Shown here one piece after another: positions 52,760-62,316 of a stretch of 64,000 bases of DNA. The first letter of the stretch is position 1, and each line of letters begins with the position of its first letter. The notes beneath the pieces were generated by a model. That model was given only the letters and a program-made list of their open reading frames with translations. It did no database searches and was not told where the DNA came from. Origin of the DNA: Chitinophagaceae bacterium (GTDB lineage Bacteria > Bacteroidota > Bacteroidia > Chitinophagales > Chitinophagaceae); NCBI GenBank assembly GCA_023957155.1, contig JAMLHK010000010.1, positions 124,001 through 188,000 of the forward strand. The letters run 5' to 3'. The translations under genes and the position numbers were made by a program.

Positions 52760-53233
52760 TTAATGAGAAATAGCTTGTTTGAGTAGCTTCTCAGCATTTG
52801 CAAGACTGTCAAGAAAGCCGGGGTGTTGTTGCAAAAACGTTCGGTACGCTATTCTGCCTTCTGGTGTTTGTAGCATACTGTCGAGCGCTTTGCGGAACTG
52901 GAGAAAGATGAGCGTGTCTGCCGGAGAAGCGGTTTTTGGAATTCCTCTCCATGTTACCGGCGGCCGGGTGGCAGGAAAAACTGTTGTGAAGGGCCTGCTT
53001 CGCTGAGTATCAACATAATTAATAGATAAAGCTCCCAAAAGCGAAAGCGTACATACTCCCCCCATAACCATACAAACAATGAAGAGGAAATACTTTTGTT
53101 GCCGCCGGCTCCAGTTCCTGGTCTTTTGATTCAAAATATCTGCACAACGTTGTTGCAACATCTGTATTTTCCGGGATAGAGGGGTGGAAAGTCTTGGCCT
53201 ACTTGATTTTGTTTTCGAAGGCATAGGTATCAT
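52760..53233 (-). CDS. TraL-position membrane protein of the transfer operon
   Basis: 157 residues. One membrane helix (KYFLFIVCMVMGGVCTLSLLGALSINYV, about residues 45-72) follows a basic N-terminus, then a soluble part of about 85 residues. It sits between traK and traM and overlaps the traK stop by four bases, the place of TraL in CTnDOT-type operons. CTnDOT TraL is shorter, so I do not give it the symbol with certainty. It would be an inner-membrane channel part. Confidence 0.65.
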   Translation of the reverse strand: MIPMPSKTKSSRPRLSTPLSRKIQMLQQRCADILNQKTRNWSRRQQKYFLFIVCMVMGGVCTLSLLGALSINYVDTQRSRPFTTVFPATRPPVTWRGIPKTASPADTLIFLQFRKALDSMLQTPEGRIAYRTFLQQHPGFLDSLANAEKLLKQAISH

Positions 53234-53853
53234 CGTTTTGAGGTGGAAAGAATAGCGTTATCAACAGTAAACCATTTTTCGATCAGGAAAGCGTGAGAAT
53301 TGTTCTCTGTTCGTTCATTGAGCTCACGCAGATACCCTTCTGTAACAAGATTGCGGGTTATAGCAACACTGGAACGAATGATCTGTTGCTTTCCAAAAAA
53401 ACGGAAATAGTAAGGATAGGTGCTGGTATTGAGTGAAATGCTGTCGCAACTGATGGTCTGGCTGACATTTCCGCTCACAACGCTATTGTAGTATCCTTTC
53501 TCTTTAAGTGCATCGTATTGTTGCTTTGCCGATTCGTCTGCTAGGTATAGTGCTTTTTTTATGTTGTTTTCAATGGCTTTTTCATCGGGGGAGAAAGAAA
53601 AGAAATACCGATGAAATGTGATGATATGATCTTTTGCTTCTACCGGTATATTGTCCTTGCGGGTGGAAAATTCTGCCTGGATTGCTTTGCCGTCTGTTGT
53701 TATCACATAGACCTTTTGTCCGGCATCAGATATCTTCTGTAAGCAGTAATAAATACAATACCCGCAAAGTAGGGTGCAGGAAATAATCAGCACCGCGCTA
53801 AAAAGCCGTACATGTTTAAAGGCAGTATCTATATTTTTGAGATGTTGAAGCAT
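53230..53853 (-). CDS. traK: Conjugative transfer protein TraK
   Basis: 207 residues from the ATG at 53853; a longer frame upstream has no good start. One N-terminal helix (FSAVLIISCTLLCGYCIYYCL) is followed by DAGQKVYVITTDGKAIQAEFSTRKDNIPVEAKDHIITFHRYFFSFSPDEKAIENNI, the TraK pattern of CTnDOT-type elements. It is considered a VirB8- or VirB5-like scaffold of the channel. It is the first gene of the operon in this window; the usual traA-traJ genes are not upstream of it. Confidence 0.85.
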   Translation of the reverse strand: MLQHLKNIDTAFKHVRLFSAVLIISCTLLCGYCIYYCLQKISDAGQKVYVITTDGKAIQAEFSTRKDNIPVEAKDHIITFHRYFFSFSPDEKAIENNIKKALYLADESAKQQYDALKEKGYYNSVVSGNVSQTISCDSISLNTSTYPYYFRFFGKQQIIRSSVAITRNLVTEGYLRELNERTENNSHAFLIEKWFTVDNAILSTSKR

Positions 53854-54817
53854 ATCCACTTTGTTTCTATTGGGCAACAAAAGTGGAGACTGCGGGAGCC
53901 GGAAAAGGTGAGAAATTCCTACATGGGAAAAATAAAGCCGAAAAGTATACCTGTTAATCCAGTATACAGCTATAGACAAAATAGGATACTCGTGTATATT
54001 TATCTTTAAGAGCTGTCTTTAAGTAAAATAAAATTGTTCAGAAAGAAGAAAAAATATTTCCAAAAGAAGTTTTTTGCTATATTATTCTAACGCTGTTGTT
54101 ATGTGTTTATTCAATCAGTAAACTGTCATTAATATTATTATACATAAAAATTGCAACGTAATATGAATGGTGACATAGTCTGTATAATTATTTAATAACA
54201 GGACTTACGTATATACCTCTATTATTTATTTTTCCATATTTAAATTTGTTTACATAGGCGTGTTTTTAAAACACGGGGGATAATTCATCGGTTTATTGTT
54301 CGTTTTCTGGATACCTTATCCTCACCTGGTGCCTTTTAGAAAATAAAAACATTTATTATTTTCATCCCGGCGAGTATATATCTAAAAGCAAGTTTTAATT
54401 CTCTGCATTAGTATTTTGTTTTTTTGCATAAACGTACTCATATGACAAACAACCAGTTCAAATCCCACTGGCAGGTTTGTTCTGGTCAAAATGTTGCCAG
54501 CCACCATAAACCTTTCCTTATATGTTGGCCTACCTAAACAACTTGAAATTAGTCTGCGGTTTAACCACCAAACCGGGCAAAATTCTAGCGCTCGTTAAAA
54601 GCACATCTTCAGATTGTCTTGCAGTTACCAATTCTTCTTAGTAATAGTAGTTCACAATAAATCAATGGATTTAAGGAAACTGGTATTAGAGATGAATTTT
54701 TCATCCTATACCATGCTTATGCCCATTTACACACCTGCGCCGGCAGACAATTGATGTCTGCATCCTGGTACGGATCATAACTCAAACAAATTACTTCTAA
54801 GTCATATTATTCAGGAC
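53854..54817. other. 960-bp AT-rich region without genes at the tra operon / RHS boundary
   Basis: No coding frame is supported. Two perfect palindromes are visible: CGTGTTTT-T-AAAACACG (54259-54275) and GCAGACA-ATTGA-TGTCTGC (54743-54761), the latter about 57 bp before the RHS start. Confidence 0.5.
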
Positions 54818-57800
54818 ATGAAAGCAATTTTTACCCCCCACGTCCGTAAGTATTCTTTAAAAGGTTGGTCAGCTACGGCTTTGGTCAGCTTTACTTTTAT
54901 GTTGCCCGTGTTGAGTCAGGATACTTCAGATCAGAAAATCCCCATAGATACAACGTATTATTATTACCAGTATGATACAGCCCCGCGGTACATTCCTGTA
55001 TCAACTATCTCTTATGATAAATCGGTGACCGGGAAGCCCGCATTAGGAACACAACCCTCCGGGCAAATGGGCCTTATGGCTATTCAGCCTCATATCCCTA
55101 CCTCCTTCGAGCCCGACAGGAACAAAAATGTGGGGGAAATACCCATACAGGAGAGTGTGTCTGCCACGGGGGCATTGAACTACGTAGTGCCTTTGCAGGC
55201 GGTACCAGGCAAGACAACCCTGCCGGTATCGGCAAGCCTGGTTTACTCCAGCCAGGGAAGCAGTGGTTTTATGGGTTTTGGCTGGAATGTAAGTGGTCTT
55301 TCCCTCATACAGGAGGTAAGCACCAATATTTACTACAATGCTAAAACCGAGCCGCTTAAGTTCAGCAAAGCAGGACAGTTTGTGCTCGATGGTATGAAGC
55401 TGGTAAAACTGTCGGAAAACAGCACACAGATCGAATACCAGTCGGAGCAGGGCAATATTAAAGCAGTTGCCTTCCTCAACGGGAACAATATCAAATATTT
55501 CACTGTTTTTTATCCAAACGGTAACGGTGCTATTTTCGGTTATGAATCCAATACTACACAGCAATTATATTACCCGCTTACCCGGATCGTGGATATCCAT
55601 GAAAACAGGGTCGAGTATAAGTACACTCTAAGGAACGGGCAATATTATATCTCCAAAATTGAATACGGAGGAACCAACACGCTTCCTCACTATGCATCTA
55701 TTGATTTTACTTATGCTACCCGTACAGACATAAATACGACATATAGCGCAGGTCAGACCTTTGTGAAAGACTGGCTGCTGAGCACCATAGTATGCAAATC
55801 ATCAGGCACTGCACTGCGCACCTATTCTTTTACTTACCAGTATGCCAACAATACCGCTTTGCTCCAGAAAATAGATTGCAGCAGTTCCGCCGGAAGTCTT
55901 AACCCACTTCAATTTTATTATGGCGATGGCTCTACCACGGCGCAATTGGTTAAAACAACAACGCAGTTAACGAGTTGGTTTTCCAACGTTACCGTTCCCA
56001 ATTTAAAAGTCTCAAAAGGTAAATTTGACTATGGCACGGATAATGACGGACTGATCTCCTATCCCAATCTGAATCCTTACAGTTATCAGGGATATGAATA
56101 TGTGAACCTCTTTGCTACAAACCAGGAGCTACTGGTCTACCAGGACTTAGCCACGGGCATGTCAATACCTAATTCCGTTATCACCGGTACCGGTTTTGTA
56201 ACTATGTTTTCAGCAAATATTGATGGAGAATCGAAAGAAGAAGTAATTAAGATCAACAACTACAAAAACGGTAATCTCGACCGGGTAGAGTTCAAAGTAT
56301 ATAAGTCCAACCTTTATTATGGATTAACGCTAAGCAATACCTACACTTTTGACCTGGGAAATCTGATACAATACATGGTTTTTATGCCTAAGACTGTTCA
56401 TCCCAAGTATTTTTACTCCGGCGACTTTAATGGTGATGGCAAAATGGAAATGCTGGCAGTATCTTGTCACAATCCATTTGGCAGTTCATCATACGTTTCC
56501 AAAACCTATATTTTCGACCTGGAATCGGGTGTAAAGCGGCATGAAAGCACCGGGCTGAACTTTAAAATTGACTATGCTGTACCAAGTGGGGTGAATGACG
56601 ATATTCTTTTTCCGGTGGATGTAGACGGAGATGGGAAAACAGATATCATGCACATACATGATAACGGAACGGATGTATATACTTTTGACATCTCAGGCAC
56701 TACGTATACAAGACGGCTCATGATCAGCAACAGCAACCTGAAAAAAGCTGATGTAAAATACAGGCAACTGGCTATTGGCGACCTGAACGGCGATGGACTG
56801 CTGGACATACTGATCTCACCCCGCGAATCGTATTACTATTACACCTATGTTACCCTGCCCGTATATGCACCGCGGTATTGCAGCAACGGGCATGAAGGAA
56901 CTTACAGTTACGATTATTGCAGCGTATGCTATGTGTATATGCCCCCATCTAACTATTGCTATGAGTGCTACAGTTACCTGAACTACAATTATAACTACAG
57001 CACCGGTACCTGGGAATACACCTGTCCGAACCACGGCACCACCGTTACGGTAACCCGCTCGGAATATATTGATAATGGCAACACCTGGTCCGCGTTTTAC
57101 AGTAAAGGAAATGGCGTTTTAGATAAAAAGACCATTACTTTCAAAAATCTTGAGCAAAATGAAAAGATCATTTTGCAGGATGTGAACAGGGACAATGTAA
57201 CCGATGTAATTTCCAACCTCAGCGGCAGTATCAAAGCGTACCTTGTCAATAACGGGTCAATCAGCACGAGCTATGCCGCCTATGCCTATGTTTCCGGAGG
57301 TAATTACGTAGTGCCTTCCCACGTAGGCGGTGAAAACTATCACAGCCAACTGCTGAGCCTCAACAACGGACAGGTGGATAAGCTGGCGTTCACCCGTAAC
57401 GATGGTATCCAGCGACTGGCGACGGGGATGATCAACAGCCTGGGAGTGATTTCAAAAACTGACTACCGGCTTATCAATGAAGGCATCAGCCAGTATGGCG
57501 GCAGCAGCGACTGGTACACCCACGGCTACGGAGCAACATTTCCTTACCTGAACTACCAGGGTCCCATAGCGGTAGTGACCCAAAAGGAGCAGTGGCTGAA
57601 AGATGTCCAGATCAGCGGTACCAGTCATCGCTATAGCAATGCTATGATACATCTGCAGGGATTGGGCTTTACCGGTTTTGAGAAAGTATATACTACCAAT
57701 GAGCTAAAGGGACAAACTCTCACGCAGACTCACGACCCGCTGCGCTATGGGATCCTGACTAAAGAAGAATCACCCGCTGCAACAGTGAACTATACTTATA

Positions 57801-60800
57801 ACTTTTCTATATCACCTATACGGATAGCCCAAATATGGGTAACAAAAAAGATAGTCAATGACCTGCTGAAAGGCACAACGCTTACGAATACGTATGGTTA
57901 TGACAGCTATGGAAATATGACTTCGGAAGTGAATGATTACGGTGGCGGGCTGAAAACCACGACCACCAATACCGTTACCAATAGCTTGACCGGGCCGTAT
58001 GTGCTGGGAGTAGTAAATACAAAAACCGTTGTAAAGGAAAGGGGTGGCGCTTCGGTTACCCTAAAAGACAACTATACGTATACTGCGCAGTACCGACTCG
58101 AAACAAAAATTACCAAATACAATAACAATACAGTATCTACCGAGGGGTTTACATACGATGCCTTTGGTAACCTCACACAACAGCAGGTGAAATCCTATAG
58201 CGCTACGGCCTGGCTAACCACCCAATATCAATATGATGCTGCGGGAAGGTTTATGACCAAGAAAATAAATCAACTTTCTCAGGCTACAAACTATGTATAT
58301 GCCAGCACCACCGCTACACTCACTTCGGAAAAGGATTTCAAGAACAACACCACTACGTATGAATATGACGGATGGCAGCGGCGGAAAAAAGCTACCAACC
58401 CCGATGGCACAGTTAAAAACATAACCTATGAATGGCTGACTGCCGGCAGCGACCGGTTGTATAGTCTAAAAGAGGAATTTACCGGAATGCCCACCGCCCG
58501 GATATACTATGATGCCCTGAACAGAAAGGTAAGAAACAGTGTAGTAGGCTTTGATGGAGCGGAAGTATTGACGGATCATGTGTATGATGCCCAGGGAAGA
58601 ATGATAAAGACTTCCCTACCATACAAAACGGGGTCTCCTCTGTGGAATGTAAGTACTTTTGATGTTTACGACAGGATTACCGGTATTACTGAAGCTGCCG
58701 GTGCTGCAACTACCATTTCCTATAGCGGCACAAGTGTCACACAATCAAAAAACGGCGTGGTAACGATCAAAACAACTGATGCCACAGGCCTGCTCACTTC
58801 CATAACAAATACTGCCGGAACAATAAGCTATACCTATAAACCAGACGGTCAGCCGTCTTCCACTACTGCGCCCGGGGGCGCCACAACCTCTTTCAGCTAT
58901 GATGCCTTTGGTAGAAAGACCCAGATTGTGGATCCAAGCGCAGGTACGGTAAGTTATACTTATGATGCCGCAGGCAATCGTAATAAAATAACGGATGCCA
59001 ATGCCAAATCTGTCAATTTAACGTTTGACAGTTTTAACAGGCTTATTACAAAATCAACGGTAGAATTTAGCAGCACTTACGCTTATGATACCGATAAGAG
59101 GCTGGCTACCATAACCAATAACAATGGATCTTCTAAATCCTTTACCTACGATGCTTTAGGAAGAGTGACCAAAACAATTGAAACGGTAGGATCAGAAACC
59201 TACCAGGTAGATTACACTTATACCAACGGCAGGCTTACCAAAACCGTACATTCACCAATGGCTTATACTATCAATTATTTATACAATACTTATGGATACC
59301 TCAATAAGCTCACGGATGTGAACAATATAGTATTAAAAACCATCAATAAAATGACTGTTTTCGGGCAGGTGCAGGAAACAGCATTGGGTAATGGACTGCT
59401 GCAAACCAATACCTTTAATACCTACGGGCTGCTCACCGGTATTAAAAGCATGAACGGCAGCACAGCGGTACAAAATATCACCTATACGGTAAATAACCTA
59501 AAAAGTCACATTACATCCCGGAAGGATGAAACACGGGGTTTGGTAGAGAACTTCACCTACGATAACTTAGATCGGCTGCTAAACTACGGAACATCTGCCG
59601 CAACCAAAACAATTACGTACAACAATGCAACGGGCAATATAACAAGCAAGTCAGATGTAGGTACCTACAAGTATAATACCAGCGGAAAGCCTTATGCCAT
59701 GAGTAGCGTAACAGTAACATCAGGAAATACCGTGCCGACTGCATTGCAGGAAGTAACCTATACTTCCTTTGCCCGGCCAAAGCAATTAACAGAAGGAAAT
59801 TATACACTTGATTTTACTTATGATGAGGATTATAAACGGGTAAAGCAGGAACTTAAAACCTCTGGGAGTACTACTTACACACGATATTATTTTAACGGCG
59901 GACAATATGAGAAAACAGTACAGGGCAGCACAACTAAAACCATATTCTATCTCGATGGCTCACCCTACACCGCTACAGTAGCGCTGGAAAACAACAATGG
60001 CACCCCCCGTTTACTGTACATTAACCGCGATCATCTCGGTAGTATTACCCATATCACGAATGCAAGTAAAGCCCTGCAGGCTGAATACAGCTACGATGCC
60101 TGGGGAAGGATGAGAAATCCGGCTAACCTTACCTTATATGCTATCGGTTCAGATCCTGCTTTATTATTGAACCGTGGATATACCGGGCACGAGCACGCCA
60201 AGGAATTCAGCCTAATAAACATGAATGCAAGGTTGTATGATGCGATAGTGGGAAGAATGCTGAGCCCGGATAGATTTGTACAAAAACCTGACAATCCGAT
60301 GAATTTTAACAGGTACACTTATGCGATGAATAACCCGATGAAGTACAATGATCCAAGCGGACACTTTTTTGTAATAGATTCATGGATTATAGGCTTATTT
60401 TCAGGTGGATGGAACGAAGCTTTTATAAGAGCAAAAAACGATCTTCAAATATGGGGTGGTTTATTTGTGACCGACAAAAACAAAACTTTTGCCGGACAAG
60501 TTTGGGAGCTTCTTTCAAGAGGTACATGGCAACTGCCGCAAAGTATAGGTGGTTTGCTTACCTCTCATGCTTATAATACTTTCGGATTAAAAGGTGGTGT
60601 TGAGTCTGTTACTTACAAATATGGGTCAACAGTAGTTAGAACAAGGGATGGAGGTTGGGGCGGTGTAACTCAGGGCAGTTTCATTATAGGTGATAATTCC
60701 ATACGGGCTGATCCTAACAACCCGTTGTTTCAGCATGAGTACGGGCATTATCTACAAAGCCAAAGCATGGGCTGGGCTTATTACCCCAGGGTTGGAATCC

Positions 60801-61165
60801 CCAGCCTTCGCTCAGAAGAAGATACACATGACTATCATCCGGTAGAACAGGATGCTAATGTAAGGGCATTTTTGTACTTCAACAAAAAGGTTCCGGGGTT
60901 TCAAAATGATGTTGATGAATTTGGTGTACGGGAGTTAACAAATACCGATCCTTTAGATAATAAGGGGTGGGACTTTAAAAGGAATCCATTTGATCTTAAT
61001 GGAACAAATACTCCCCTTCAATATGTCGATTTTCAAAATGCGGCTCAGGTAGAAGACCTTAATAGGCTTAAGATATCACCGAAGTGGCAGGATTATGCAG
61101 GCTGGTTGTTTTTTTCATTAGGCGGCCCTGTTTGGGTGGGGCTTTATAATTCTAATAACTTTTAA
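54818..61165 (+). CDS. SpvB/RHS-repeat surface protein with C-terminal metallopeptidase-like domain
   Basis: 2115 residues. It has a signal peptide (SATALVSFTFMLPVLS). A SpvB-like start (ESVSATGALNYVVPLQAVPG, then GSSGFMGFGWNVSGLSLI) is followed by FG-GAP/VCBS calcium repeats (YSGDFNGDGKMEM, FPVDVDGDGKTDI, AIGDLNGDGLLDI). Around residues 688-739 lies a Cys/His-rich insert with CSVC, CYEC and CPNH. Many YD-repeats (YDAAGRF, YDAFGRK, YDALGRV) lead to the RHS core (LYDAIVGRMLSPDRF...NDPSGH, about residue 1848). The last 265 residues contain HEYGH (1973-1977), a HExxH zinc signature, with Glu in VEQDAN as possible third ligand. RHS proteins form a shell that delivers C-terminal toxins; the next gene may encode immunity. 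Confidence 0.92.
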   Translation: MKAIFTPHVRKYSLKGWSATALVSFTFMLPVLSQDTSDQKIPIDTTYYYYQYDTAPRYIPVSTISYDKSVTGKPALGTQPSGQMGLMAIQPHIPTSFEPDRNKNVGEIPIQESVSATGALNYVVPLQAVPGKTTLPVSASLVYSSQGSSGFMGFGWNVSGLSLIQEVSTNIYYNAKTEPLKFSKAGQFVLDGMKLVKLSENSTQIEYQSEQGNIKAVAFLNGNNIKYFTVFYPNGNGAIFGYESNTTQQLYYPLTRIVDIHENRVEYKYTLRNGQYYISKIEYGGTNTLPHYASIDFTYATRTDINTTYSAGQTFVKDWLLSTIVCKSSGTALRTYSFTYQYANNTALLQKIDCSSSAGSLNPLQFYYGDGSTTAQLVKTTTQLTSWFSNVTVPNLKVSKGKFDYGTDNDGLISYPNLNPYSYQGYEYVNLFATNQELLVYQDLATGMSIPNSVITGTGFVTMFSANIDGESKEEVIKINNYKNGNLDRVEFKVYKSNLYYGLTLSNTYTFDLGNLIQYMVFMPKTVHPKYFYSGDFNGDGKMEMLAVSCHNPFGSSSYVSKTYIFDLESGVKRHESTGLNFKIDYAVPSGVNDDILFPVDVDGDGKTDIMHIHDNGTDVYTFDISGTTYTRRLMISNSNLKKADVKYRQLAIGDLNGDGLLDILISPRESYYYYTYVTLPVYAPRYCSNGHEGTYSYDYCSVCYVYMPPSNYCYECYSYLNYNYNYSTGTWEYTCPNHGTTVTVTRSEYIDNGNTWSAFYSKGNGVLDKKTITFKNLEQNEKIILQDVNRDNVTDVISNLSGSIKAYLVNNGSISTSYAAYAYVSGGNYVVPSHVGGENYHSQLLSLNNGQVDKLAFTRNDGIQRLATGMINSLGVISKTDYRLINEGISQYGGSSDWYTHGYGATFPYLNYQGPIAVVTQKEQWLKDVQISGTSHRYSNAMIHLQGLGFTGFEKVYTTNELKGQTLTQTHDPLRYGILTKEESPAATVNYTYNFSISPIRIAQIWVTKKIVNDLLKGTTLTNTYGYDSYGNMTSEVNDYGGGLKTTTTNTVTNSLTGPYVLGVVNTKTVVKERGGASVTLKDNYTYTAQYRLETKITKYNNNTVSTEGFTYDAFGNLTQQQVKSYSATAWLTTQYQYDAAGRFMTKKINQLSQATNYVYASTTATLTSEKDFKNNTTTYEYDGWQRRKKATNPDGTVKNITYEWLTAGSDRLYSLKEEFTGMPTARIYYDALNRKVRNSVVGFDGAEVLTDHVYDAQGRMIKTSLPYKTGSPLWNVSTFDVYDRITGITEAAGAATTISYSGTSVTQSKNGVVTIKTTDATGLLTSITNTAGTISYTYKPDGQPSSTTAPGGATTSFSYDAFGRKTQIVDPSAGTVSYTYDAAGNRNKITDANAKSVNLTFDSFNRLITKSTVEFSSTYAYDTDKRLATITNNNGSSKSFTYDALGRVTKTIETVGSETYQVDYTYTNGRLTKTVHSPMAYTINYLYNTYGYLNKLTDVNNIVLKTINKMTVFGQVQETALGNGLLQTNTFNTYGLLTGIKSMNGSTAVQNITYTVNNLKSHITSRKDETRGLVENFTYDNLDRLLNYGTSAATKTITYNNATGNITSKSDVGTYKYNTSGKPYAMSSVTVTSGNTVPTALQEVTYTSFARPKQLTEGNYTLDFTYDEDYKRVKQELKTSGSTTYTRYYFNGGQYEKTVQGSTTKTIFYLDGSPYTATVALENNNGTPRLLYINRDHLGSITHITNASKALQAEYSYDAWGRMRNPANLTLYAIGSDPALLLNRGYTGHEHAKEFSLINMNARLYDAIVGRMLSPDRFVQKPDNPMNFNRYTYAMNNPMKYNDPSGHFFVIDSWIIGLFSGGWNEAFIRAKNDLQIWGGLFVTDKNKTFAGQVWELLSRGTWQLPQSIGGLLTSHAYNTFGLKGGVESVTYKYGSTVVRTRDGGWGGVTQGSFIIGDNSIRADPNNPLFQHEYGHYLQSQSMGWAYYPRVGIPSLRSEEDTHDYHPVEQDANVRAFLYFNKKVPGFQNDVDEFGVRELTNTDPLDNKGWDFKRNPFDLNGTNTPLQYVDFQNAAQVEDLNRLKISPKWQDYAGWLFFSLGGPVWVGLYNSNNF

Positions 61166-61174
61166 ATATTTCTT

Positions 61175-61564
61175 ATGAAAGGTGTCTTTCTTTTACTGAT
61201 CTGTACATTTTTTCTGTCTGGTACGTGTCAAAAGGAAAAAGGGCATTTTATTATCGTTCTTAAAAACTTATCAGGCCACGATATCATTTTGTCAGAAAAA
61301 GCTACCTACCAAGGCAAATGCCTTTTAACAGGAGAAACATTGGCAAAAGATACAGTTATTCATTATCGCCCGTTTAACACATCTATTGAGAGTAATTTAA
61401 GTAATGAACGACCGATGGAAATATATTGGGTAGATGTCAACAGGTTTAACCACGGCGATTTTTATAATTGTGATTCCATATATATAAAAAATAATATCTT
61501 AAAAAAGTACACGCTTACTTTAGATACGCTGATCCAAACAAATTTTACTATTGTTTATCAATAA
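61175..61564 (+). CDS. Small putative lipoprotein, candidate immunity protein
   Basis: 129 residues starting 9 bp after the RHS stop. The signal is MKGVFLLLICTFFLSGTCQKE, with Cys at about residue 18, compatible with a lipoprotein. The rest is beta-rich (HFIIVLKNLSGHDIILSEKATYQGKCLL, TVIHYRPFNTSIE). No family is recognised. Its position directly after a toxin-like C-terminal domain is usual for immunity genes, so this is the best guess; it would protect in the periplasm or outer membrane. Confidence 0.6.
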   Translation: MKGVFLLLICTFFLSGTCQKEKGHFIIVLKNLSGHDIILSEKATYQGKCLLTGETLAKDTVIHYRPFNTSIESNLSNERPMEIYWVDVNRFNHGDFYNCDSIYIKNNILKKYTLTLDTLIQTNFTIVYQ

Positions 61565-61575
61565 TTTTTTAAACT

Positions 61576-62022
61576 ATGCCAACTAAAATATTAATTCCTC
61601 TGTTTCTTCTTTTCTCTCTGCAGGTAACTGCCCAGGAAATTCCCTCAGGCAGTTGCGGCTTACTTATGACCTACGATGCCGCCGGTAATCGTATTAAAAG
61701 AGAGTACTATTGTAACAACGGCAGCAACCGCATTGCCAACCCGGAGTTGGCCAAACAGGAGGAAGCTGCCAGCGCAGGCTTTGAAGAAGTGGATGCCTTA
61801 TATCCAAACCCGACAACGGGTAAATTTTATATTACTTTCAGCAAAGCCATAGATAACGCTACTATACAGGTGCTGGATGTAAACGGCAAAGTTGTTCAGC
61901 GGGTAAAAGGCAGTGGTACGCGACTGGAATTTGACTTATCTAACTATCCATCTGGTACCTATTTTATTTCAATCAATACCAATGGCATTATTATAAACAA
62001 GAAGATTATAAGAGCCAAATAA
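61576..62022 (+). CDS. Small secreted protein with T9SS type A sorting domain and an RHS-like motif
   Basis: 148 residues. It has a signal peptide (ILIPLFLLFSLQVTAQ), then MTYDAAGNRIKREYYCNNG, which copies the YD-repeat motif of the large protein. The C-terminal sorting domain (LYPNPTTGKFYITFSK, IQVLDVNGKVVQRVKG, LSNYPSGTYFISINTNG, KKIIRAK) is a clear type A T9SS CTD. Thus a small protein linked to RHS expression is sent to the cell surface by T9SS, whereas the large RHS protein has no such tail. It lies 11 bp after the putative immunity gene, in operon order. Confidence 0.88.
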   Translation: MPTKILIPLFLLFSLQVTAQEIPSGSCGLLMTYDAAGNRIKREYYCNNGSNRIANPELAKQEEAASAGFEEVDALYPNPTTGKFYITFSKAIDNATIQVLDVNGKVVQRVKGSGTRLEFDLSNYPSGTYFISINTNGIIINKKIIRAK

Positions 62023-62124
62023 ATCATTAGTTTGTAACGGTATTCACATTCGTGCAGATCGGTACAGTACGGAACACACACTCTTCCGTAATGTGATTTG
62101 TAATTACTCTGGAAGTACTATTTT

Positions 62125-62174
62125 CCGGGACGAAGTCCCGGGAGAACATACGGCATCCGAAGTCAGGAGACTTC
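62125..62174 (+). repeat. Tandem hairpins (REP-like)
   Basis: CCGGGAC-GAA-GTCCCGG (62125-62141) and GAAGTC-AGGA-GACTTC (62159-62174) are perfect stems in a gap of about 290 bp between genes. They could terminate the upstream operon or be a REP-type element. Confidence 0.5.
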
Positions 62175-62316
62175 AGATAGCGGAAGAATTTGTAAAAGAT
62201 TATCAACAAATTAAAATTATGAAAATAAAATTTACAAAATCTGCGAGTGACATAAGCCCGCCGTATACTCTAAATCCTGGCTTTTGATTTTATCTTTTAA
62301 AATATAAATAATCAAA

